Of a stretch of 29,787 nt of DNA, positions 21,553 through 29,769 are shown one piece after another. Numbering within the stretch: the first letter of the stretch is position 1; each line of letters starts with the position of its first letter. Made by a program: the position numbers and the translations under genes. A model generated the notes under the pieces. That model worked only from the letters and a program-made list of their open reading frames with translations, was not told the origin of the DNA and made no database searches. The DNA is from Fragilaria crotonensis (taxonomy: Eukaryota > Bacillariophyta > Fragilariophyceae > Fragilariales > Fragilariaceae), in contig JAKSYS010000728.1 of the NCBI GenBank assembly GCA_022925895.1, positions 1 through 29,787 on the forward strand, given 5' to 3'.

Positions 21553-23346
21553 ATGACATCATTCACAGAAAGAAGGCAATACTCTAGACCAGCGAGGATT
21601 GGGGTCCTCGTCGTGCCAATGAAGTTGCAAGGTGATAGTGCTGGATCCATTGTACTCAAACTCTGCCGTTTGGTTCTATTTGCTGCGGTGATGATATGCT
21701 CTATTGCTGTTTTCAGATACGAGTCCATCACCCTTCAAGTGCATACTACCGTTCTTAAGGTCTCGAATGCTACCTATCCACGCAGATACAACAGCCTTAG
21801 AGTTGAGCACATTTTGGCTGATCAGCACGGCAAAGATGTATCAGGTCACGACGTTGAATCAGCCTCGACAAAATCTTACAATGGAATTGCAATCGCTGGG
21901 AAGCAAATACAGTCCGACGAAACTGAAAGGTCGCCTGTTGAAGTAACTAAGGGAAGTGCAGCTGATGTTAAGAAGACACAGCTGAATGATACCATGCCTT
22001 TCGAGGAAGCTATTCACGAAGTTGAATCAGCCTTGACGGCATCTAACGATGAAAATGAAATTGCTGGAAAGCAGAAAGACACAAACCACAGCGAAAGGTC
22101 TCCTATCGAAGCAACAAAGGCAAGTGCAGTTGATGCTGAGAGGACGCAGCTGAACATTGCCAAGGTTCCCGAGGATGCCATTCCTGAAGTTGAATCAGCC
22201 TCGACGGCATCTTACAATGGAAGTGAAATCGCTGTGGAGCGGATACAGACCGACGCAATCGAAAGGTTTCCTATCGCAATGGTAAACGAAAGTGCAGTTC
22301 CTGCCGATAGAATGCACCTCGATGACACTCGTGCTGAGGTGACCGCTAAACCAGAAACGACTCGCTTCGTTCTTTTCCTGTGTGATCTATCGTTTTTCAA
22401 TGGAGCTGTTGCACTGTTGGCATCGCTTGCAGAATCCAGGAGATCGACATCGCTTCCACCTCTGGTAATGATAATGGAAGATGTTCCTATCAAGCCTTAT
22501 GCACAAGAAATACTCGCGGCCCTCGGAGCTCAAGTCAAGATGGTGGATCAACCTCAGGAATTGGCAGATGCCATTCGATTGCGAGGCTCGAAGGTAAAGA
22601 AACGTTGGAGAGGCGTTTTCTCGAAAATGCATCTGTTTCGTCGAGACGTCGTGGATTCCGATATAGTTTTTTACATTGATGTGGACGCCGTGGCGCGCGG
22701 GAACGTCATTGACTGCATGGACGATATCCTTCAATTCTTCCGATCCAAACCCGAACTTGACATACTGGCAGCTGGGAAACGCCAATATTTCAACAACGGA
22801 GTCATGCTGGCTAGACCGAGGGACTCGACTTTCTCGTACCTCGTTGAGATGCTTCGAAATGGCACTTGTGTGGGTAATTGCACGGACAGCGATTATACGA
22901 CGATGATGAAACGACGAATAGACACTGATCAAGATATATTCATTGAATACACCCAACGCTTTCCAAACCGTTTTGAACCAATCGACAAGGACTCTCCCCT
23001 GAATGTACGACCGATGCACCACCGGAATGATATCCATGCAAATTGCTCTGTGGTCCACTATGCAGGCGATCCCAAGCCATGGAAGGCGTGGTTTGCAATC
23101 CCAATTCTCAGTATACCCGTTGATAACTCTATCCTGCCGATGCTACCAGAACATTTCCCGGCACCTCTCTTGGCCCTTATGGAGCGGAAAATCAAGGAAG
23201 GGACGCCTTGGACTACTCCTGTTTGGTCGCTAGAGTTGTGGCGTGATTGTTGGAATCAAGCGGTGACTCGGTTGCAGGGCCAATTAGAGATTTCGTCGTC
23301 ACCACTCGATTTGTTAACTTACGCATCAAGATCCTCAACTGGATAG
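21553..23346 (+). CDS. GT8-family glycosyltransferase, type II membrane protein, long repeated stem
   Basis: A 597-residue protein. A hydrophobic anchor at about residues 33-52 follows L-K-L-C-R. The stem (about 100-268) is made of three 56-residue repeats rich in Ser, Thr, Glu and Lys. One GT8 domain follows from R271. It carries the metal-binding D-V-D (376-378), F-N-N-G-V-M-L, D-Q-D-I-F-I-E-Y and H-Y-A-G-D-P-K-P-W (502-510). All expected motifs are present, so it should be active in the Golgi or another endomembrane lumen; sugar and acceptor are unknown. The start could be ATG 21553 or the in-frame ATG 21619 (22 codons later). The latter aligns with the start of the double-domain paralogue, and the 22-codon extension is out of frame in that paralogue, so I prefer 21619 as the translated start. 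It is convergent with the SPX-MFS remnant at 23490. Confidence 0.9.
   Translation: MTSFTERRQYSRPARIGVLVVPMKLQGDSAGSIVLKLCRLVLFAAVMICSIAVFRYESITLQVHTTVLKVSNATYPRRYNSLRVEHILADQHGKDVSGHDVESASTKSYNGIAIAGKQIQSDETERSPVEVTKGSAADVKKTQLNDTMPFEEAIHEVESALTASNDENEIAGKQKDTNHSERSPIEATKASAVDAERTQLNIAKVPEDAIPEVESASTASYNGSEIAVERIQTDAIERFPIAMVNESAVPADRMHLDDTRAEVTAKPETTRFVLFLCDLSFFNGAVALLASLAESRRSTSLPPLVMIMEDVPIKPYAQEILAALGAQVKMVDQPQELADAIRLRGSKVKKRWRGVFSKMHLFRRDVVDSDIVFYIDVDAVARGNVIDCMDDILQFFRSKPELDILAAGKRQYFNNGVMLARPRDSTFSYLVEMLRNGTCVGNCTDSDYTTMMKRRIDTDQDIFIEYTQRFPNRFEPIDKDSPLNVRPMHHRNDIHANCSVVHYAGDPKPWKAWFAIPILSIPVDNSILPMLPEHFPAPLLALMERKIKEGTPWTTPVWSLELWRDCWNQAVTRLQGQLEISSSPLDLLTYASRSSTG
21853..22356 (+). 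repeat. Three 168-bp stem repeats in the GT8 gene
   Basis: Units start at 21853, 22021 and 22189, exactly 168 bases (56 codons) apart, each beginning V-E-S-A. Call them A, B and C in order. The paralogue at 25724 has B and C only, and the double gene has one C-like unit before each catalytic domain. Confidence 0.9.
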
Positions 23347-23384
23347 GGAAAAGTGCTTCATAGAAGATTATAATTTTTGCACCA

Positions 23385-23397
23385 AAGGTCTCACCTT
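23385..23397. terminator. Hairpin in the convergent 3' region (copy 1)
   Basis: A stem AAGGT/ACCTT with loop CTC lies 40 bp past the GT8 stop. The same place in the right module (27367-27381) has GGAGGT/ACCTCC with the same loop. One pair changes from G-C to A-T on both sides, which preserves the stem. It may act in 3' end formation or stability; this is inference. Confidence 0.35.
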
Positions 23398-23489
23398 GTA
23401 GTTGAAAGCCAAGTTGCTTGTCATTAGCATTTGAATCCTTACTCCCAGGAGCACACTCCATCCTTAGTCGTATCTACAGCTGACGTTAC

Positions 23490-24060
23490 ACCCCCACGAT
23501 GTTGTAGTTTCGTCGAACCAGGAAAACGCTGATAATCACAAACAAAATGCCAGGAGCAACCAATGGCAAGTTGCCAACGCTGTTTGCACGTCTCATTAGC
23601 ATGGTCCACTAAATCAGTTACATCCACCAACACGAGCACGCCAAGACGACATACCGAACAACCATATTTCCATAAAGCGATCATCGAAGAACTGAGGTAT
23701 CCCGCCAATCGTTATGGATATAGGATATAGGCATAACAAAGGCCATTGACTACATGACTGCTGCAATTGACCCTACAATCGAATCGAGGCGATGCATTTC
23801 ACAAAAGCGATGCTTATGCGCAACAATGCCAATGCCGCTTTCAAGCAAAATGAGTGCATGACTAGGGCACTTCTTTATTGCTTATTGCTTAAGCCTGCTT
23901 CAAATGTTCTGTGTCAGGAGATTCGTCGTCGACATCCCCGGCATCCTCCTTCCAAAGCGTTTCAAAGTCCTCTTCTCTTCGTCCCAACTGCTCCAAGCCT
24001 CCTGGAGGGAAGAATCGAGGATCCGTCGGAACTGGCAGCACGGCTGAGCTGCTGCGAATG
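23490..24060 (-). pseudogene. SPX-MFS gene remnant with two large deletions
   Basis: The minus strand matches scattered parts of the intact SPX-MFS gene in the right order. The SPX-side segment around the intact protein's residues 205-215 (near 24010-24060) is joined directly to the central loop (G-L-E-x-L ... R-E-E-D-F-E-T-L-W-K-E-D) near 24000. After this come fragments of helices around residues 540-640 (D-V-T-D-L-V-D-H) and the last codons near 23490-23560. Two big internal deletions (about residues 215-485 and 640-735) and many frameshifts leave no function. The 3' flank (23360-23490) is also homologous to 27350-27467, so this is the transporter half of the middle GT8/SPX-MFS module. Confidence 0.8.
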
Positions 24061-24510
24061 ATAGGGTGCTCCTTCATGTTCGGTCCATTCTCCAGGGTAT
24101 GAACGTCTGAATCAATGATTTGGTACAGTACGCCCGGTATAGGAATCAACTTTGTAGTACTGGAGTACGAGTAATCATTGGGACTCTGTACAGTGTACAG
24201 TGCACCTGGAAAGGTTTGCTACTGTACTTCGGCGTGCACTGTGATTATACAAAATTCGCAGCGCGTTTTGTTGCAAGTTTTGTGTGACAAGTGACAAGCC
24301 TACTGAAGTCAGCAAAACTGTTTTCACAAAATTTGCAGCATGTTTTGTTGCAAGTTTTGTGTGACAACCCTCCTTATTTACAGTCAACAGAAAAATGTAA
24401 TTTTATATTCAATATTCCTACATGAGGAGCAATCATAACAGAATAGATATATGAGTAAAAGTGGAATGGTCATTTTACGAGACTAGTCCATTCTGCACCT
24501 TCACACCACC
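24061..24510. other. Intergenic with GTAC cluster and direct repeats
   Basis: No gene. Seven GTAC tetramers lie in 24121-24232, followed by the 39-bp direct repeats at 24251-24366. Confidence 0.45.
24251..24366. repeat. Two 39-bp direct repeats, 77 bp apart
   Basis: Segments 24251-24289 and 24328-24366 share about 36 of 39 bases, including an identical 24-base right half. Origin unknown. Confidence 0.7.
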
Positions 24511-24762
24511 ATGTCAGATCCACCATCAGGCGTGGCTTCTTTGCCAACAATATCAGCAATGAAGAAGAAGAGTCGAAACCGTGGAACAAACGTGAGCAAG
24601 AAGCTTATGATATTCAACTGCTGTCTTTCAAATAAAGGCCACAACATAAATCTGAGGAGACAGAAAGTTTTGTGTGAATTGCCCGGTCTCGAATCAATGT
24701 CTTTCATCTCAATCCGATCGAGATTGAGTGAGATACGACCATCATGGATGTCAAGAAATTGA
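24511..24762 (+). CDS. Doubtful small hypothetical ORF
   Basis: An 83-codon frame starts in a good eukaryotic context (accATGt) with a Lys/Arg-rich segment (M-K-K-K-S-R-N-R-G) at residues 17-25. Its second half is the first copy of the 183-bp tandem repeat at 24626-24951, and the frame is not kept in the second copy as far as I can see. No known domain. It may be the start of a dead transposon ORF, or chance. Confidence 0.2.
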   Translation: MSDPPSGVASLPTISAMKKKSRNRGTNVSKKLMIFNCCLSNKGHNINLRRQKVLCELPGLESMSFISIRSRLSEIRPSWMSRN

Positions 24763-24951
24763 GCCCAGACTCGGACCACACCGAGCAAATACAAATATCA
24801 CTCGGACTTTTCAAATAAAGGCCGCAACATAAATCTGAGGAGTCAGAAAGTTTCACGCGGATCACCCGGTCTCGAATCAATGTCTTTCATCTCAATCTGA
24901 TCGAGATTGAGTGAGATGCAACCGGCGAGGACGTCAAGAAATCGAGTCGGG
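24626..24951. repeat. Tandem repeat, two units offset by 183 bp, each with a hairpin
   Basis: Units of about 140 bp begin at 24626 and 24809 and stay in register to about 24768 and 24951. Each contains a self-complementary stretch (ctcaatc, 4-5 bases, then gattgag) near 24710 and 24893. The divergence of about 10-15% suggests an old duplication. A foldback or LTR-derived origin is possible. Confidence 0.65.
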
Positions 24952-25656
24952 ATTCGAATGAGACACGGTCCGTCGTCTACTGGTCTGGTGTCCTCGCTCG
25001 TCATTTCTACTGTTGTCTCTCCTCGTAAACAAGACTCGCGCTGCTAGTAGAGATACACATCCTGCCTTGCTTCAGAAGCTGCAGAAGGAGGAAGGTAACA
25101 AGAGAGCATGCATCTTTCGTGCTCCTATAAGTGCAGATTTGAGTATGTAATAAGTGTGCCTGGTAAGAGATCCGTCAAATGAGAGCGACGTTGAAATAAT
25201 TCGATTTCAAAACTTCAATATTTTGTTTTGCCGTGCACATAAAATAAGGGCGAAGGTCGAATGACGTTTCGAACACTCATAACCCCATAGACAATAGGTT
25301 ATGAGTTATGAATGTTCGAAACTTCAAAACTTCAATGTTTTGTTTCCTTGCAACAACGGCCTAAATTTCGCGCCTGAATTAACTAATTAAGCCGACAGAA
25401 GGGCGCCGGCCGGATCGACCGAATTAAATATTCGTGTAATTATATGAATAAAACAAAGTTTAATTACAGCCGATTCCTTGGTCTGCTCAACAATAACGGT
25501 AATTCTGGTTGTACTCGGAGTCTCGCCGAGTAACACGAAAGGGAATGACGGAGTTTGAGCATGTTTCAGAAACAAGAATCCTCTATTCGCACCAATGTGT
25601 TGGCACCTTTCTTGGTATGTGACTGTAGCCTGTAACCATTTCATGTCCGATTATTC
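24952..25656. other. Upstream region of the third GT8 gene, no gene
   Basis: No convincing coding frame. It holds the foldback structure at 25206-25345. The last 60 bases before 25657 are likely 5' flank of the GT8 gene. Confidence 0.4.
25206..25345. repeat. Foldback element: inverted repeat flanked by 23-bp direct repeats
   Basis: An inverted repeat has arms 25266-25284 and 25297-25322; the right arm carries 7 extra bases. It sits between nearly identical 23-base direct repeats at 25206-25228 and 25323-25345 (one difference). The layout resembles a small non-autonomous foldback or MITE-like insertion, but no clear target-site duplication was verified. Confidence 0.5.
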
Positions 25657-25740
25657 ATGGTGTCATTCGCAGAACGAAGACCAACGCTAGCGACCAGCAA
25701 GGCTTTGCCACAACGTAGTTCGGATGAAGTTCCAACATGA
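25657..25740 (+). other. Upstream ORF overlapping the GT8 start
   Basis: ATG 25657 opens a 27-codon frame that ends at TGA 25738-25740, overlapping the first in-frame GT8 ATG at 25724. It is homologous to the 67-base leader at 6591-6657, and the following 75 bases (25724-25798) look like a second copy of the same start module. Confidence 0.45.
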
Positions 25741-27346
25741 TTATCAGAACGTTAGCAAATACTCCACACCAGCAAGGCGCGGCCAAGTCGTGGTTACGAT
25801 GAAGGTCGAAGGTGATAGTACTGGGCCAGTTTTACTCAAACTCTGTCGATTGGCTTTGCTTGCTGGGTTGCTGATTTGGTCCATGGCTATTCTCAGATAC
25901 GAGTCCATCACCATTCAAGTTCATGCTACCGTTCTAAAAGTCACGGACGATACCGATTCACCCAAAAGCAGTAGCCTCAGGTCTGAGCAGCCTTTAGGTG
26001 ATCAGCATGGAAGAGATGGATCAATTAGCGAAGTTGCATCAGCCTTGACGGCATCTAACGATGAAATTGAAATTGCTGGAAAGCAGATAGACTCCGACAG
26101 CAGCGAAAGGCCTCCTATCGAAGTAACAAAGGCACGTGCAGTTGATGCTGAGAGGACGCAGCTGAATAATGCCAAGGCTCACGATGTTCTGATTCCCGAA
26201 GTTGAATCAGCCTCGACGGCATCTTACAACGGAAGTGAAATCGCTGTGGAGCGGATACAGACCGACGCAATCGAAAGGTTTCCTATCGCAATGGTAAACG
26301 AAAGTGCAGTTCCTGCCGATAGAATGCACCTCGATGACACTCGTGCTGAGGTGACCGCTAAACCAGAAACGACTCGCTTCGTTCTTTTCCTGTGTGATCT
26401 ATCGTTTTTCAATGGAGCTGTTGCACTGTTGGCATCGCTTGCAGAATCCAGGAGATCGACATCGCTTCCACCTCTGGTAATGATAATGGAAGATGTTCCT
26501 ATCAAGCCTTATGCACAAGAAATACTCGCGGCCCTTGGAGCTCAAGTCAAGATGGTGGACCAACCTCAGGAATTGGCAGATGCCATTCAATTGCGAGGCT
26601 CGAAGGTAAAGAAACGTTGGAGAGGCGTTTTCTCGAAAATGCATCTGTTTCGTCGAGACATTGTGGATTGCGACGTAGTCTTTTATATTGATGTGGACGC
26701 CGTGGTGCGCGGGAATGTCATCGACTGCATGGATGATATCCTGCAATCCTTCCGATCCAAACCCGAACTCGACATATTGGCCGTGGGCAAACGCCAATAT
26801 TTCAACAACGGAGTCATGCTGGCTAGACCGAGGGACTCGACTTTCTCGTACCTCGTTGAGATGCTTCGAAATGGGACTTGTGTCGGTAATTGCACGGACA
26901 GCGACTATACGACGATGATGAGACGACGCATAGACACTGATCAAGATGTATTCATCGAATACACCCAACGTTTTCCCAACCGTTTTGAACCAATCGACAA
27001 GGCCTCTCCCCTGAATGTACGACCGATGCACCGTCGGTTTGATGTCCATGCAAACTGCTCTGTGATTCACTATGTTGGTGAGCCCAAGCCATGGGTGGCG
27101 TGGTTTGCACTCCCAAATATCAGTACACCAGTTGATGGCACCAGCCTGCCGATGCTACGAGAACATTTCCCGGAATCTCTCAAGGCCCTAATAGAGCGTC
27201 AAAAGGAAAAAGGGACGCCTTGGACTACTCCAGTTTGGTCGCTAGAGGTGTGGCGTGATTATTGGAATCAAGCGGTGACAGGGTTGCCTGGCCGCTCAGT
27301 GACTTCATCTCTACCACTCGATGTGGTAGTAAAAAGTGCGCGATAG
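25724..27346 (+). CDS. GT8-family glycosyltransferase, type II membrane protein
   Basis: A 540-residue protein. A membrane anchor lies at about residues 36-55 (L-L-K-L-C-R, then a hydrophobic run). The stem has two 56-residue repeats, and one GT8 domain follows. The domain has D-V-D at 323-325, F-N-N-G-V-M-L, D-Q-D-V-F-I-E-Y and H-Y-V-G-E-P-K-P-W (449-457). All catalytic motifs are present. Function as for the other two copies: a lumenal retaining sugar transferase with unknown donor and acceptor. Alternative starts are ATG 25724 (homologous to ATG 6658) and ATG 25799, which matches the conserved M-K-x-x-G-D-S start of the 21553 gene. The latter is preferred because the 25 extra codons are a leader duplication. 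Its stop lies 121 bp from the stop of the intact SPX-MFS gene, in convergent orientation. Confidence 0.9.
   Translation: MKFQHDYQNVSKYSTPARRGQVVVTMKVEGDSTGPVLLKLCRLALLAGLLIWSMAILRYESITIQVHATVLKVTDDTDSPKSSSLRSEQPLGDQHGRDGSISEVASALTASNDEIEIAGKQIDSDSSERPPIEVTKARAVDAERTQLNNAKAHDVLIPEVESASTASYNGSEIAVERIQTDAIERFPIAMVNESAVPADRMHLDDTRAEVTAKPETTRFVLFLCDLSFFNGAVALLASLAESRRSTSLPPLVMIMEDVPIKPYAQEILAALGAQVKMVDQPQELADAIQLRGSKVKKRWRGVFSKMHLFRRDIVDCDVVFYIDVDAVVRGNVIDCMDDILQSFRSKPELDILAVGKRQYFNNGVMLARPRDSTFSYLVEMLRNGTCVGNCTDSDYTTMMRRRIDTDQDVFIEYTQRFPNRFEPIDKASPLNVRPMHRRFDVHANCSVIHYVGEPKPWVAWFALPNISTPVDGTSLPMLREHFPESLKALIERQKEKGTPWTTPVWSLEVWRDYWNQAVTGLPGRSVTSSLPLDVVVKSAR
26033..26368 (+). repeat. Two 168-bp stem repeats (types B and C)
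   Basis: Units start at 26033 and 26201, exactly 168 bases apart. The first matches the second unit of the 21553 gene and the second matches its third unit, so the A unit is absent or never existed here. Confidence 0.9.
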
Positions 27347-27366
27347 AAGATTATTGTTCATGGACT

Positions 27367-27381
27367 GGAGGTCTCACCTCC
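27367..27381. terminator. Hairpin in the convergent 3' region (copy 2)
   Basis: A perfect stem GGAGGT/ACCTCC with a CTC loop lies between two convergent stop codons (27346 and 27468). The homologous site at 23385-23397 keeps a stem with a compensated base pair. Confidence 0.4.
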
Positions 27382-27467
27382 TATTTGAAAGTCATTTTGC
27401 TAATAATTAGCATTGAGTGTTTACTTTCGGAAGCATACTCCATTCCAAGTCGCACCTATAGCTGATG

Positions 27468-29717
27468 TTACACCCCCAAGATGCTGTAATTTCGTCGAAC
27501 CAGGAAAAAGCTGATTGTCATGAACACAATACCAGGAATAACAACCAAGTTCAGCAGGTTTCGAATACTGATGAGGCCCATGGCAGTGATCAGCAAATCC
27601 CCGGTCGCTCGACCACTGGTACCCACAAGGGTCGCCAACAATCCAGAGTTAAGCGTACCGGCTGCTAGAGCAGAAGGTACCACTTTACTCATCAAGGATG
27701 CAACAAATGATTCGCTGGCTTCGAGACCACTGAACGCAATCAAACTTCCAGCAATGTAGCGAACAGGTCCGACTGAGAGCGGTTGATCAGCATTGTATGT
27801 ATCATTAGTATGGTCCACCAAATCAGTGACATCGACCAACACAAGCATGCCAACTAATGACATGCCGAGCAACCACATTGCCATGAAGCGATCTTCGAAG
27901 AACTGCGATATCCAGCCAATCGTTATGGAGATAGGTATAACAATCAGGCCATTGACCAGATGCAGTGTGCCGACGTTGGTAATTGTCCACAAATATCGAT
28001 TTTTGGCGACTGCTGATGTTGACCCTACAATCGACTCGAGGGCAATGCGCTTCATGAAAGTAATGCTCATGCACAACAATGCTGCTTTCGTCATGTGTTT
28101 CAAGCAAAACGAAGGCTTGATCATGGGCAATTCTTCCTTGCTTTTCCCCGCTTCATTCAGATGCTCTGTGTCAAGAGATTCGTCGTCTTCATCCTCGTTG
28201 ACATCCTCCTTCCAAAGCGTTTCAAAGTCCTCTTCTCTTCGTCGCAGCTCCTCTAAGCCTGATCGGTTCGGTTCTCGAAAGGTCACAATCACGAGGAGTG
28301 TGTAGATTGACCACGCAAAAGACATAAAATACCCCGGTCCTGTCATTCCATTGAAATACTGTTTCCCCAATATCGGCAGAGTAAATTCAAAATTCAAAAG
28401 ATCCAAAACAATGGCCATCCCAGGCCCCAACGCTGCTCCGAGTCCAGTCATCAAGGCGAATGCCGCGCAAGATATGGTTCGCAACGCAAACGGCGTGGCG
28501 TCCGCAACGTAGCGTCGATGAATAACGCGAGGAGCACCCAAGCCGCAAATGGCACGTCCGATTAAACACATGTGGATGCTCGAATATGAGTATGCGTTAG
28601 AATATATGAAATTCCCAATCATCATGAGAGCCCCTGCAAACATGATGGGTTGTTTGTAGGACGTGTTTGTCCAGAATGAGTACCCAATTGTGCTAAAAAG
28701 AGCAAACCAAGCGGACGCTCCAATCATTATCCCCGACAGCGCGTCCGATGTTCCGAGGGCGTTGGCATAGTATGCACTTGAAGGCTGGATTATGTAATTG
28801 TTCATTATGAACAAAAGGCATGACATCAAATTCAAGACGAGTGGCCAGACATTTGATGGATCCAACTGGCTCGGCTTAGATGCCAAAATCTTCGTGTCAC
28901 GCCATTTGGCCAACGTTCGCATTTCTTGCTTCAAATGACGTCCTGCTTGAAAACTTGGTTCCAACATCAGCCTCATCTTGGAGCTTCCCTTGATCAAAAA
29001 TTGCCGGCTTGATGAGAGCATACGATCCTTAACAACGTTGTTTCCACCACCTCCACATTCCACAGATTGGAGGGAGGAATCGAGGATCAGTCGGAATTGG
29101 CCGCACTGCTGGGAAAATTGAGTTGCTTCTTCATGCATGTCTCTGGATCTACAATAAAGCGATATAGCAGCCTGCACACGCGTCAGTGGCTTCAACTCGA
29201 AGAGCTTGCGGACCAGCGGAATATCTGATTCGGCCACCAGAGTCGCTTCGACGGTTCTCCGAAAACTATTGTAGCGAGTAATGATTTGGCGTAATGTGCA
29301 AATGTTGGTGACAACGAAATGGAAGGTTTCGAGTGTTTCCGCGGCAACGTCTTGGATTGTCACACCTTGGGCCTCGAGGCCCTTTAGAGCAACTTTCAGT
29401 GTTTCAAATTGTTCGTCAGCGAAGGTTGCGCACTTTAGAAGTTCTTGATTAACAGACACGACGAATTCTTCTCGTTCCGAAGATGCAAGTCTCTGCTGAG
29501 CTACTTCCGGAGAAACCTCGTGAGAATAGTATTCATCCTCTGATATCATGAGGTCTGTGGAATACTCGATCTCGCCCCTGTTTCGCCATGCCCGTCGTCG
29601 TTCCAGGAAGTATCGCATCTTCTGCTTCAAAATAGCATAGTCGATGTAATGCTGAGACCAATCATGTTTATCATCTTTGCGTACTGATCGTTGGAGGTAA
29701 GTCTCAAAGGTTCTCAT
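27468..29717 (-). CDS. SPX-domain MFS transporter, probable phosphate carrier (intact)
   Basis: A 749-residue protein from ATG 29717. Residues 1-175 are an SPX domain: F-E-T-Y-L near the start, Y-I-D-Y-A-I-L-K at 24-31, and a basic helix L-R-Q-I-I-T-R-Y near 142-149 where SPX proteins bind inositol pyrophosphates. Residues 176-285 form a basic, mostly helical linker. From about 291 there is a 12-helix MFS domain with G-R-A-I-C-G-L-G-A-P-R-V-I-H-R-R-Y (387-403), matching the G-R-x-x-x-G-x-G-x-x-R-x-x-N-R-R-Y signature of SPX-MFS transporters, and G-A-A-L-G-P-G-M-A (426-434). An acidic central loop spans about 480-530. Family knowledge: plant PHT5/VPT members carry phosphate across the tonoplast. 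Here the membrane is unknown; vacuole and Golgi are both possible. It is convergent with a GT8 gene. Confidence 0.9.
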   Translation of the reverse strand: MRTFETYLQRSVRKDDKHDWSQHYIDYAILKQKMRYFLERRRAWRNRGEIEYSTDLMISEDEYYSHEVSPEVAQQRLASSEREEFVVSVNQELLKCATFADEQFETLKVALKGLEAQGVTIQDVAAETLETFHFVVTNICTLRQIITRYNSFRRTVEATLVAESDIPLVRKLFELKPLTRVQAAISLYCRSRDMHEEATQFSQQCGQFRLILDSSLQSVECGGGGNNVVKDRMLSSSRQFLIKGSSKMRLMLEPSFQAGRHLKQEMRTLAKWRDTKILASKPSQLDPSNVWPLVLNLMSCLLFIMNNYIIQPSSAYYANALGTSDALSGIMIGASAWFALFSTIGYSFWTNTSYKQPIMFAGALMMIGNFIYSNAYSYSSIHMCLIGRAICGLGAPRVIHRRYVADATPFALRTISCAAFALMTGLGAALGPGMAIVLDLLNFEFTLPILGKQYFNGMTGPGYFMSFAWSIYTLLVIVTFREPNRSGLEELRRREEDFETLWKEDVNEDEDDESLDTEHLNEAGKSKEELPMIKPSFCLKHMTKAALLCMSITFMKRIALESIVGSTSAVAKNRYLWTITNVGTLHLVNGLIVIPISITIGWISQFFEDRFMAMWLLGMSLVGMLVLVDVTDLVDHTNDTYNADQPLSVGPVRYIAGSLIAFSGLEASESFVASLMSKVVPSALAAGTLNSGLLATLVGTSGRATGDLLITAMGLISIRNLLNLVVIPGIVFMTISFFLVRRNYSILGV

Positions 29718-29769
29718 CTCTTGGTAACGAACAAGAGAGAGGTTATCAAGGTATGATGGCGATGGGAGG
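29718..29769 (-). promoter_or_regulatory. Conserved 5' leader of intact SPX-MFS gene
   Basis: This stretch matches 4018-4066 upstream of the left copy, with a shared 19-base stretch at about 29724-29742. It is a probable 5' UTR or core promoter. Only 70 bp of upstream sequence is available, so regulatory sites cannot be judged. Confidence 0.5.

Noticed and set aside
22387..23058. Long minus-strand open frame (223 codons) opposite the second GT8 gene, also seen at 26399-27070
   Set aside because: It is antisense to the conserved catalytic domain and exists in both copies only because the DNA is nearly identical. It has no domain of its own.
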